A DNA stretch of 11,639 nt from Nitrospina sp. (lineage in GTDB: Bacteria > Nitrospinota > Nitrospinia > Nitrospinales > VA-1). The DNA is taken from assembly GCA_018665625.1 (NCBI GenBank), contig JABJCF010000362.1, forward strand, positions 1 to 11,639. Direction: 5' to 3'. The notes under the pieces are model-generated. The model was not told where the DNA came from, ran no database searches, and saw only the letters and a program-made list of their open reading frames with translations. Position 1 is the first letter of the stretch. The number at the start of each line of letters is the position of its first letter. Shown piece after piece: positions 1 to 6,053 of the stretch. A program made the position numbers and the translations under genes.

Positions 1-467
1 TAGATAAAGCAAAAAAAAATAAACTGATAAGAGTAGGTGAGGGGAAAAATCAAGTCGACATAATTTATATTGATAATGCTGTGTCAGCCCATTTGAAAGC
101 TTGTGAGGCTTTAGCAATTAATGGAAATGTGGCAGGAAAAGCTTATTTCGTCAGTGATGGGGAACCCGTTATTCTTTGGGATTGGATTAATGACTTATTG
201 GGGCGTTTGGGTAGACCCAATGTTTCTCGAAGTATTTCTTTTAGTGCTGCTATGACATTGGGAACATGCTTAGAAGGAGTTTATGGAATTTTAAGGATTA
301 AAAGGGAGCCTCCAATGACCCGATTTCTAGCCTCGCAATTGGCAACCTCGCATTATTTTAATATTTCCAAGGCAAAAAATGATTTCGGTTATACCCCACT
401 GGTTTCACATGAGGAAGGTATGAATCGACTTATTCGCTCGTATAACTTTTCTCCCCAAGAAGGTTAA
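1..467 (+). CDS. Extended SDR family epimerase / 3-beta-HSD-type protein, 3' end only
   Basis: The reading frame is open from position 3 and runs off the left edge, so the N-terminal Rossmann fold with its GxxGxxG NAD(P) motif and the YxxxK catalytic pair lies outside the window. A GTG at 81 could be mistaken for a start, but the preceding in-frame residues (VGEGKNQVDIIYIDN, then AxSAHLKA) are the conserved segment found late in NAD-dependent epimerase and 3-beta-hydroxysteroid dehydrogenase-like proteins, so the gene clearly begins upstream. The C-terminal part also fits: a YFVSDGEP-type strand after the substrate region, and near the end 'FNISKAKNDFGYTPLVSHEEGMNRLI', split here as FNISKAKNDFGY and TPLVSHEEGM, which is the family's usual closing motif. 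Proteins of this class oxidise or epimerise sugar nucleotides, sterols or other hydroxyl compounds; the substrate cannot be told from this fragment. The last 38 bp overlap the 3' end of the convergent larB gene, and no terminator is visible between them. Confidence 0.85.
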   Translation, partial: DKAKKNKLIRVGEGKNQVDIIYIDNAVSAHLKACEALAINGNVAGKAYFVSDGEPVILWDWINDLLGRLGRPNVSRSISFSAAMTLGTCLEGVYGILRIKREPPMTRFLASQLATSHYFNISKAKNDFGYTPLVSHEEGMNRLIRSYNFSPQEG

Positions 468-1203
468 TTCTATGCGCAATACATCCTGCACCAAAGCCAT
501 TATCGATATTCACTACAGAAATCCCTGTGGCGCAACTATTCAGCATAGTTAAAAGAGCGGAAACACCGCCAAAAGAAGCACCATAACCGACACTGGTCGG
601 CACCGCTATTATTGGTTGGGACATCAGACCCCCAACCACGCTGGCCAGTGCACCCTCCATTCCAGCTACAACAATGAGAACTCGGGCTTTTTTAATTTTT
701 TCGATATTGTCCAGGAGCCTGTGAAGCCCAGCTACTCCAACATCAAATATTGTTTCAACCTTACTGCCCAACATATTTGCAGTGACTGCGGCTTCTTCAG
801 CAATTGGAATGTCTGATGTGCCAGCTGTAATAATAGTAATCAAACCTTTACTTTTTATGGGTTTATTATTTTTGATTACGAGAGTTTGACCTTGTTCATT
901 GTATTCGGCTTTTTTAGGTAAAGAAAATTTTAGTGATTTGTATTTGTCGGCAGATAATTTTGTTGCGAGAATATTACTTTTAGCTTTTTGCAGGCTTTTA
1001 ATAATTTTTTTTAATTGTGCAATGGATTTCCCCTGACTATAAATTACTTCTGGTAAACCATTACGTAATTCTCTGTGGTGGTCAATTTTTGCAAAGTCGA
1101 GGTTTTCATAGGGCAGGTTTTGCAATTGCTTAATGGCGTCATCTGGAGACAACTTGTTATTATATAAATTTGTCAGGAGTGCTTTTAGTTCTTTTTGATT
1201 CAT
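430..1203 (-). CDS. larB: LarB, nickel-pincer nucleotide biosynthesis carboxylase/hydrolase
   Basis: The 257-residue product matches the usual LarB length. The N-terminal ~110 residues are a variable helical region. The C-terminal half is the AIR-carboxylase (PurE)-like domain with the LarB signatures TAGTSDIPIAEEAA (126-139), AGMEGALASVVGGL (180-193), PTSVGYGASFGG (202-213), and MLNSCATG...NIDNGFGAG (220-240). In characterised LarB a cysteine near residue 221 forms a transient adduct with the pyridine ring; Cys224 in NSCATG is the obvious counterpart here. Known family reaction: carboxylation of nicotinic acid adenine dinucleotide at C5 and cleavage to give pyridinium-3,5-dicarboxylate mononucleotide plus AMP, the first step towards the nickel-pincer cofactor of LarA-type racemases and epimerases. 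The start ATG overlaps the gpsA stop (ATGA), with AAAAGG six bases upstream inside gpsA, so translational coupling is likely. LarE, LarC and LarA are not in the window. The 3' end overlaps the convergent SDR gene by 38 bp. Confidence 0.93.
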   Translation of the reverse strand: MNQKELKALLTNLYNNKLSPDDAIKQLQNLPYENLDFAKIDHHRELRNGLPEVIYSQGKSIAQLKKIIKSLQKAKSNILATKLSADKYKSLKFSLPKKAEYNEQGQTLVIKNNKPIKSKGLITIITAGTSDIPIAEEAAVTANMLGSKVETIFDVGVAGLHRLLDNIEKIKKARVLIVVAGMEGALASVVGGLMSQPIIAVPTSVGYGASFGGVSALLTMLNSCATGISVVNIDNGFGAGCIAHRINLLGEKSYTSE

Positions 1204-2222
1204 GCCAAGCCTTTTATTCCTGAAAATTCTTTTGAAATTTCAACTTTCATCAAATCGGTAAGTGCTTCTTGAGGGGATTTCCCTTCATGCAAAACTTTGT
1301 AGGTTTCTTCCATGACGGATGCTTGGATATTTAATTTTTGGATTAGTTTGTAGGCAGATTTTACAGTAGAAATTCCTTCTGCTACCATTCGCATATTATC
1401 AGTAATTTCTTTGAGTGATTTTCCTTGGCCTAACTGAATTCCCAGTTGTCGGTTTCGGCTGAGGTCTCCGGTACAGGTTAAAACAAGATCTCCCAATCCT
1501 GACAATCCATAAAAAGTTTCTGGTTTAGCACCAAGTTCTGTTCCCACACGAGCAATTTCAACCAATCCTCGTGTTATTAAAGCTGCTCGAGTATTGAATC
1601 CCAAGTTTAAACCATCACAAATACCGGTTGCTATGGCAATCACATTTTTTAAAGCTCCGCCGATTTCAACCCCCATGATATCCGTACTTGTAAATACTTT
1701 TAAATTAGGGGATGAAAATATTTCCTGAACACGTTTCCCTGTATCTATTGATTTAGACGCAACCAGTAACGCGGAGGGTACCTTGGCGGCAATTTCTTTT
1801 GCGAAAGTAGGTCCTGATACAGTGGCAATATCGATGGGAATATTTAAACTTTCTTCAATAATGTTATGGCAGGGAAGTAAAGAATCATTTTCTATTCCTT
1901 TGCTGGCATTGATCAGAAGGGTGTCCGATTGAATGCAGTGCTTTAAGTTTCCGACTATGTTTCTAATTGTGGGTGTTGGGACGACAATAAGAATGATTGA
2001 CTGGTCCTGCACTACAGTCTCTAACGAATTATCAGGAGTTATATTTTCAGGGAGTGGAAAACCTGGCAAAAACCATTTGTTTTCACGGTCCTTAAGAAGG
2101 ATATCGCATAACTCATTTTCGTAGACCCAGAGAGATATCTTTTCAAATTTATCAGCAAGATGGATAGATAATGCTGTTCCCCAGCTACCCGCCCCAATAA
2201 TTGCTATCTTTTTATTGTCCAT
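1200..2222 (-). CDS. gpsA: NAD(P)H-dependent glycerol-3-phosphate dehydrogenase
   Basis: This cytoplasmic enzyme reduces dihydroxyacetone phosphate to sn-glycerol-3-phosphate, the backbone for phospholipid synthesis. The 340-residue protein is full length for bacterial GpsA. The N-terminal dinucleotide site is IIGAGSWGTALS (8-19). Other landmarks are NASKGIE (105-111), SGPTFAKEIA (136-145), GGALKNVIAIATGICDGL (188-205) with the expected catalytic lysine at 192, and GLSGLGDLVLTCTGDLSRNRQLG (239-261), where the SRNR segment normally binds substrate phosphate. All motifs are intact. The ATG at 2222 has no clear Shine-Dalgarno sequence, but a perfect TATAAT on this strand lies about 30 bases upstream. 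The stop TGA overlaps the larB ATG, so gpsA is the first gene of a gpsA-larB transcript. The gene is divergent from the TPR gene across 137 bp. I know of no biochemical link between GpsA and LarB, so the pairing may only reflect local operon structure. Confidence 0.96.
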   Translation of the reverse strand: MDNKKIAIIGAGSWGTALSIHLADKFEKISLWVYENELCDILLKDRENKWFLPGFPLPENITPDNSLETVVQDQSIILIVVPTPTIRNIVGNLKHCIQSDTLLINASKGIENDSLLPCHNIIEESLNIPIDIATVSGPTFAKEIAAKVPSALLVASKSIDTGKRVQEIFSSPNLKVFTSTDIMGVEIGGALKNVIAIATGICDGLNLGFNTRAALITRGLVEIARVGTELGAKPETFYGLSGLGDLVLTCTGDLSRNRQLGIQLGQGKSLKEITDNMRMVAEGISTVKSAYKLIQKLNIQASVMEETYKVLHEGKSPQEALTDLMKVEISKEFSGIKGLA

Positions 2223-2252
2223 GACTCAAAAATTAAAAATTTCTAAGGTCGC

Positions 2253-2258
2253 ATTATA
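2253..2258 (-). promoter_or_regulatory. Probable -10 element for gpsA-larB
   Basis: Read on the minus strand this is a perfect TATAAT, preceded by GA and followed by GCGACC. Transcription would start near 2246, giving a leader of about 24 bases before the gpsA ATG. The -35 is poor: TTTTCA sits 15 bases upstream, which is short. Position in the divergent intergenic region supports the call; the weak -35 limits it. Confidence 0.45.
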
Positions 2259-2272
2259 TCTTATTTCTTTCA

Positions 2273-2301
2273 TTGAAAATGAGCTTGTTTGCAAATATTC
2301 T
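2273..2301 (+). promoter_or_regulatory. Possible sigma-70-type promoter for the TPR-M48-SH3 operon
   Basis: TTGAAA (2273-2278) and TATTCT (2296-2301) are 17 bases apart, matching the consensus hexamers at 5 of 6 and 4 of 6 positions. The start would fall near 2308, about 50 bases before the TPR gene ATG. The region is A+T-rich, so a chance match is quite possible. It lies back-to-back with the gpsA -10 element. Confidence 0.3.
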
Positions 2302-2359
2302 TTATGATTAAATGTTTAAATATCAATATTTACACACCTAAACTAATAAGGGATTACTA

Positions 2360-3034
2360 ATGGCCAAGAAAATTAAAATTACCCGTAAGGAGCTATTAAA
2401 AGAGCCTGATCAATTTCTATCCTCTTCTGAAAAGGCCATGCTGTTTTTTACGGAAAATAAATCTATGGTCCTTGGTCTTTTGGTGACTGTTTTGGTTGGA
2501 GGATTGTCTCTATTAGGTTATTTAAACTACCAGCAGTCTCAAACAATGAAATTTGAGGCTTTATACTTTGACATGGAAGAAGTTGCCAGAGTTGGAACCG
2601 AAAAAGGCGGAAGTCCTCAAGGACAGTTGATTAAAATCCGCGATCAAATCGGAAATGGAGTTCATCGAAATCGTGCATCTTTATTACTTGCAGATGTCTA
2701 TTTTCAATTTGAAGATTACGATAATGCTAAAGCTACTTATCAGGAAGTTATTAAGGGCTCCAAAGGTTTGAATCAACAGATGGCCAATGTTGGGTTGGCG
2801 TATACCTATGAAGCTATGGGAGATTATAAAAAGGCCATTGATTTGTATAAACTGGCTATTGATAGTAGTGGTAGTTTCCCTGTGTTTCAGGTCTACTGGA
2901 GCTTGGCTAGATGTCATGAAAATAATAAAGATACCTCAAGCTCTTTATTAATACTTAGGGAAATGCAAATCAAATTTTCAAATAAGCCTGAATTAGAAAA
3001 AATTGAAAATAGAATCAAGCAGCTTTCTACTTAG
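2360..3034 (+). CDS. Membrane-anchored tetratricopeptide repeat protein (YfgM/BamD-like style)
   Basis: The 224-residue protein has a short basic cytoplasmic N-terminus (MAKKIKITRKELLKEP), one membrane segment at about 36-55, and an external C-terminal part that should face the periplasm. That part holds about three TPR units: roughly 103-136 (ASLLLADVYFQFEDYDNAKATY), 139-172 (ANVGLAYTYEAMGDYKKAIDLY) and 174-207 (degenerate). TPRs are protein-binding scaffolds, so this is likely a periplasmic adaptor or chaperone-like factor rather than an enzyme; YfgM, which has the same topology, assists at the Sec translocon. The ATG is preceded by AAGGGA at six bases. The M48 protease gene starts 21 bp after its stop, so the two are probably co-transcribed. 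The domain call is solid; the exact family and partner are not determined. Confidence 0.8.
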   Translation: MAKKIKITRKELLKEPDQFLSSSEKAMLFFTENKSMVLGLLVTVLVGGLSLLGYLNYQQSQTMKFEALYFDMEEVARVGTEKGGSPQGQLIKIRDQIGNGVHRNRASLLLADVYFQFEDYDNAKATYQEVIKGSKGLNQQMANVGLAYTYEAMGDYKKAIDLYKLAIDSSGSFPVFQVYWSLARCHENNKDTSSSLLILREMQIKFSNKPELEKIENRIKQLST

Positions 3035-3055
3035 AGTTATTGGTGTAAATCTCAA

Positions 3056-4126
3056 ATGGCGAATCCGTTTAAACCTGCATTTTTAGTTTTTGCTTTATTT
3101 CTCACTGCATTTCCATTTCCTGCCCTGAGTGTCCCCTTTGTTAGTCTGGAGACCGAAATTGCCATGGGCAAGGAAGCCGATACAGCAATCATCCAACAAT
3201 TTGGAGTGTATCAGGATAAAGCTTTACAGCTTTACGTTAATAATATTGGGCAAAAGTTGGTCTCCCAACTTTCTGACAAGGTTTTTTCCAAATATTTTTT
3301 TCGTGTTATGGACACACCCGAAATTAATGCATTTGCGCTCCCCGGGGGATATGTTTATGTGACACGGGGTTTATTGGCCTTGGTAAACAGTGAGGCTGAA
3401 CTGGCAGGAGTTATTGGACACGAAATTGGCCATATTATTTTTCATCATGGCGCCAAGCAAATGGTACGAAATATTGGGGCTCAAATTTTTGCCATTGGGG
3501 GTGCCATTGCCAGCCCCCAAAATGCAGGTGGATGGCTAGCCGTCAGCACCGCTTTATTTCAGCAGATAAATCTAGGATATGGACGCGAAGCGGAAATAGA
3601 ATCTGATGAACATGGCATCCTGAGTGGTTCGGAAGCGGGTTATAATGCCTATGGCATGGCGCAATTCCTGAAAAGCTTGCGGAGAAAAGAAATCATGTCA
3701 GGTCAATCCTATCACTCATTCCAAGCTTCCCATCCTGAAACAAAAGACCGCATTATTAAAGCAGGCCTGCTGGCTGGACGAATGAAGGCAGACTCTACTG
3801 AAGATAATTTATTTAGAAGTAGATATTTAAATCAAATTCGTGGCTTGGTATATGAGGGCAGAAAATCCTCAAGAGATACTAAAAGGTACAAACCTCGTTA
3901 TATTGATATCTATGAGGTTAAACAGGGTGATACCTTTCAAAGCATCGCGATAAAAGAGCTGGGTGATAAAAGGCAGGATCTCGGTTTAACTGTTTTGAAT
4001 GGTCGAAAAGAATCAAGCCAACCCCAGACCGGCGAATTTATTAAAATTATTCGTCCTGGAAAATATAAGAAAAATAAAACTCTTAAACTTGAGCCTTACA
4101 GCCAACTGAATCCCCCCCCAAAATAG
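3056..4126 (+). CDS. Exported M48-family zinc metalloprotease with C-terminal LysM-like domain
   Basis: The 356-residue product starts with a signal peptide (hydrophobic core about 8-22, likely cleavage after ALS at 24-26). The peptidase domain follows: INAFALPGGYVYVTRGLL (90-107), the zinc motif HEIGH (122-126), the third-ligand helix GREAEIESDEHG (176-187, Glu180 as ligand and Asp184 nearby), and the typical SHPETKDRI (225-233), whose histidine corresponds to the regulatory His switch in BepA. Residues about 284-333 (YEVKQGDTFQSIA ... TGEFIKII) form a LysM-like or M48 C-terminal domain. Related periplasmic proteases (BepA, LoiP) act in outer-membrane protein assembly and quality control; that role is inferred here. 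No Shine-Dalgarno sequence is evident before the ATG, so coupling to the TPR gene is likely. The coding end is unusual: it runs through eight consecutive C bases encoding PPP just before the stop, and an SH3-like reading frame follows in the -1 frame. Confidence 0.9.
   Translation: MANPFKPAFLVFALFLTAFPFPALSVPFVSLETEIAMGKEADTAIIQQFGVYQDKALQLYVNNIGQKLVSQLSDKVFSKYFFRVMDTPEINAFALPGGYVYVTRGLLALVNSEAELAGVIGHEIGHIIFHHGAKQMVRNIGAQIFAIGGAIASPQNAGGWLAVSTALFQQINLGYGREAEIESDEHGILSGSEAGYNAYGMAQFLKSLRRKEIMSGQSYHSFQASHPETKDRIIKAGLLAGRMKADSTEDNLFRSRYLNQIRGLVYEGRKSSRDTKRYKPRYIDIYEVKQGDTFQSIAIKELGDKRQDLGLTVLNGRKESSQPQTGEFIKIIRPGKYKKNKTLKLEPYSQLNPPPK
4112..4119 (+). repeat. C8 homopolymer at the end of the M48 gene
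   Basis: Eight C bases followed by AAAA lie twelve bases before the SH3 gene start. In the M48 frame they give N-PPP-K-stop. A -1 slip, or one extra C, reads NPPPKIVV straight into the SH3-like frame without a stop, making a 420-residue M48-LysM-SH3 protein. The tract may be a slippage site, a recent indel or a sequencing error. Confidence 0.7.
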
Positions 4127-4131
4127 TCGTT

Positions 4132-4317
4132 ATGACTATAGCCGTTAACCTGGAAAAATCTTATATAGTTTACCTGAAACCCAATGGTGAAATCTGCAAC
4201 CGCCTTAAATTGGGCACTAAAGTGCATGTCATAAGAAAAAAAGGGGAGTGGGCCTATATTTGCTGGCGTAGCGGAAAAAAAAAGGGCTGGATTTTATTAC
4301 CGGAGCAGATCGAATAA
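4132..4317 (+). CDS. Small SH3-like (SH3b) domain protein
   Basis: The 61-residue product is essentially one bacterial SH3 fold: YIVYLKPNGEI, RLKLGTKVHVI, KKGEWAYICWRSGKKKGWILL. The spaced 'G-x-x-x-x-V-x-x-W-x-x-x-x-W-x-x-G-x-x-G-W-I' pattern is characteristic of SH3b domains that bind cell-wall or envelope ligands. Oddly, there is no signal peptide, although this kind of domain normally works outside the cytoplasm. The ATG lies 5 bp after the M48 stop and has no ribosome binding site of its own. Either it is translated by coupling as a free cytoplasmic protein, or it is the C-terminal domain of the M48 protease reached by a -1 shift at the C8 tract. An A9 run at 4275-4283 inside the frame is a second slippery site. 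The coding call is good; the independent start is uncertain. Confidence 0.65.
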   Translation: MTIAVNLEKSYIVYLKPNGEICNRLKLGTKVHVIRKKGEWAYICWRSGKKKGWILLPEQIE

Positions 4318-4338
4318 AAAGATTCTTTTCAAGGTTTT

Positions 4339-4357
4339 TCATTAATTATATTAATGA
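4339..4357. repeat. Perfect 8-bp dyad upstream of the response regulator gene
   Basis: TCATTAAT-TAT-ATTAATGA is a perfect inverted repeat centred 58 bases before the regulator start. Its stem is all A/T except one pair and no T run follows, so it is a poor terminator. A protein-binding site (operator) in the regulator's leader or promoter region is the more natural reading. A TAAAAT hexamer overlaps its right side at 4358-4363, but no convincing -35 precedes it. Confidence 0.35.
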
Positions 4358-4405
4358 TAAAATTAGTACCCTGTTTATTTTTAAAGTATCAATTTAGGAG
4401 AATAA

Positions 4406-5779
4406 GTGGTTACCGAGAAAAAAATTCTACAAGGAAGGATTTTAATCGTTGATGACGAGCCCGATAATATTGTTTTGCTTAGTCATACTCTGAAAGGCGT
4501 TGGGTACACATCTTTACGCAGCACAAAGGACCCTAGAGAAGTATGCGCAATATATGAAGAATTTAAACCCGATCTTATTTTGTTGGATTTAAAAATGCCG
4601 CATATGGACGGTTTTCAAGTTATGGAGAAGCTTGAAGAACTTGATCCCGATTCTTCTACAATGATTCTCGTTTTGACTGCTTATCAAGAATATGAAACAA
4701 AAATCCGTGCTTTAAATTCAGGAGCTAATGAGTTTCTAACTAAACCTATTGATCTTGCCGAGGTAATTTGTCGAATACAAATTATGCTGGAAGTCAAACA
4801 GCTACGCTCTGATGTTGCTGCTATTGAGAAAGAAGAAAGTCCCATTTTGGGTAAGTCGGCGAGCATAGTACGCCTTAGGGAAATAATTCATACGGTTTCC
4901 AATTCTAACACCGATTTGTTGATTCAAGGTGAAACGGGCACTGGAAAAGATTTGGTCGCAGGATATATGCATAAACTTAGCGGTAGAAGTAATAAAAAAT
5001 TTGTCGCTATAAATTGTGGGGCGATGCCCGAATCGATTATTGAGAGTGAATTGTTTGGTCATGAAGCCGGAGCTTTTACTGGGGCAAATACCCGGCGCAT
5101 CGGTAAATTTGAATATGCTGATGGGGGAACGGTGTTCTTGGATGAAATTGAAAGTATGCCCATTGATCTCCAGGTTAAGTTCCTTCGGGTTCTTCAAGAA
5201 CGTACAGTAGAAAGACTTGGCTCAAATGAATTAATACCTATTGATGTTCGTATTATTGCAGCTACTAAAGTCGATTTAAAAGAAGCCGGTAATAAAGGTT
5301 TGTTTCGTCAGGATCTTTATTACAGGTTGAATGTGGTACAAATTGATCTGCCACCTCTCCGAGAGCGTAAAGAGGATATTTCTCTTCTGTTTCAGCATTT
5401 TGTTTTGCAATCCTGTTCGCGACATAATCTTTCCGTTCCATTACTGTCGAAGGATTTAATTGATCAGCTTACGGCAAAAAAATGGGAAGGTAATATTCGA
5501 GAGTTGAAAAATGAAGCGGAGAAATATGTTTTAGGTATGGGCCTGGGAATTTCGGAACTTACTAGAAGTGGAAAAAAAGAGTCTATAAACTCAATCCCTG
5601 AAACCACACTTTCTCTAACAGAACAGATGGGTGAATATGAAAAAAATATAATAGAGAAGGAGTTACGTCGGCAGGCAGGGAGTATTAAAGAGTCTCATGC
5701 CGCCCTTGGTATCCCCAGACAAACTCTTGTTGATAAAATGAAAAAATATGGGTTGAATAAAAGTGAATTTCGATCCTAA
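4406..5779 (+). CDS. Sigma-54-dependent response regulator, NtrC/DctD type
   Basis: This is a complete 457-residue bacterial enhancer-binding protein. The receiver domain (about 10-125) has the acidic pair D16/D17, phospho-acceptor D61 in LLDLKMP, T91 and K113. The AAA+ domain (about 147-375) has Walker A GETGTGKD (175-182), the sigma-54 contact loop GAFTGA (222-227), Walker B GTVFLDE (241-247), and the FRQDLYYRLNV and GNIRELKN sensor segments. A Fis-type helix-turn-helix (about 426-450, HAALGIPRQTLVDKMKKYGL) closes it and is close to the DctD version, where ALGIPRKT is typical. With GAFTGA and Walker motifs intact it should activate sigma-54 RNA polymerase when phosphorylated. Translation starts at GTG with AGGAG five bases upstream (4396-4400). 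No histidine kinase gene lies in the window, so its partner is unknown. Paired dyads and a sigma-54 promoter follow within 230 bp, which makes the adjacent small gene its likely target. Confidence 0.95.
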   Translation: MVTEKKILQGRILIVDDEPDNIVLLSHTLKGVGYTSLRSTKDPREVCAIYEEFKPDLILLDLKMPHMDGFQVMEKLEELDPDSSTMILVLTAYQEYETKIRALNSGANEFLTKPIDLAEVICRIQIMLEVKQLRSDVAAIEKEESPILGKSASIVRLREIIHTVSNSNTDLLIQGETGTGKDLVAGYMHKLSGRSNKKFVAINCGAMPESIIESELFGHEAGAFTGANTRRIGKFEYADGGTVFLDEIESMPIDLQVKFLRVLQERTVERLGSNELIPIDVRIIAATKVDLKEAGNKGLFRQDLYYRLNVVQIDLPPLRERKEDISLLFQHFVLQSCSRHNLSVPLLSKDLIDQLTAKKWEGNIRELKNEAEKYVLGMGLGISELTRSGKKESINSIPETTLSLTEQMGEYEKNIIEKELRRQAGSIKESHAALGIPRQTLVDKMKKYGLNKSEFRS

Positions 5780-5873
5780 TTGAACCTTCGCCGGTTTCTT
5801 ATCTCCTCCCATTTTACTCGCAAAAATACTCCTTCAGAAGTCAGGCTTTCTACGATTTAATATCTTCCAGATA

Positions 5874-5885
5874 ACGGAAATCCGT
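5874..5885. promoter_or_regulatory. Enhancer-type dyad 1 (ACGG-N4-CCGT)
   Basis: ACGG-AAAT-CCGT forms an inverted repeat centred at about 5879.5, roughly 139 bases before the predicted sigma-54 transcription start. It shares A-ACGG-N4-CCGT with dyad 2. This distance and the dyad structure fit an upstream activator site for an NtrC-type dimer; the regulator encoded immediately upstream is the natural candidate to bind it. Confidence 0.6.
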
Positions 5886-5905
5886 AAATACACGTCCTCG
5901 CTTAA

Positions 5906-5917
5906 ACGGTTTTCCGT
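5906..5917. promoter_or_regulatory. Enhancer-type dyad 2 (ACGG-N4-CCGT)
   Basis: ACGG-TTTT-CCGT, extended to AACGG-TTTT-CCGTT, is centred at about 5911.5, roughly 107 bases before the predicted start. Centre-to-centre spacing from dyad 1 is 32 bp, almost exactly three helical turns, so two dimers would sit on the same face of the DNA, as in NtrC-family enhancers. The 70 bp between this site and the promoter are very A+T-rich, which would help looping. Confidence 0.65.
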
Positions 5918-5992
5918 TAAAAAGCCCTTATTTTTTAAAATGTAATTTTCTAACTGATTGTAAATAAAGAGGGTTTCTACTTCCAAATTTTT

Positions 5993-6008
5993 TGGCACAC
6001 CTATTGCT
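5993..6008 (+). promoter_or_regulatory. Sigma-54 (RpoN) promoter
   Basis: TGGCAC (5993-5998), five bases, then TTGCT (6004-6008) match the -24/-12 consensus TGGCAC-N5-TTGCW at every conserved position; the invariant GG and GC are ten bases apart. A T-rich run precedes the -24 element. Transcription should start near 6019, leaving a leader of about 35 bases that contains AAGGAG before the small gene at 6054. Position downstream of two dyads and of a sigma-54 activator gene strengthens the call. Confidence 0.88.
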
Positions 6009-6053
6009 TTATTAAATTGGTAAGACGGAAAACTTTTTATAAGGAGATACATT

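Noticed and set aside
81..83. GTG at 81 as the true start of the SDR gene
   Set aside because: The frame is open upstream to the window edge and encodes conserved family residues (VGEGKNQVDIIYIDN), so the gene is cut by the window and does not start there.
4212..4263. Two GG-N10-GC sequences inside the SH3 gene resembling sigma-54 promoters for the regulator
   Set aside because: TGGGCC-N5-TTGC (4249-4263) matches only part of the -24 box, and the one at 4212 has the wrong -12 sequence. Both lie in coding DNA with no dyads upstream, so chance is likelier than autoregulation.
4802..5197. Minus-strand 131-residue frame inside the response regulator gene
   Set aside because: It lies fully within the conserved AAA+ coding region on the other strand and shows no domain pattern or start signals.
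5951..5962. Possible IHF site between the enhancer dyads and the sigma-54 promoter
   Set aside because: The best alignment to the reversed IHF consensus has two mismatches in the core; only the general A+T richness supports bending.
5834..6052. Minus-strand 72-residue open frame filling the gap between the regulator and the small gene
   Set aside because: It has no ribosome binding site, its start lies opposite the ribosome binding site of the small gene, and it covers the enhancer dyads and the sigma-54 promoter. The regulatory reading explains the DNA better.
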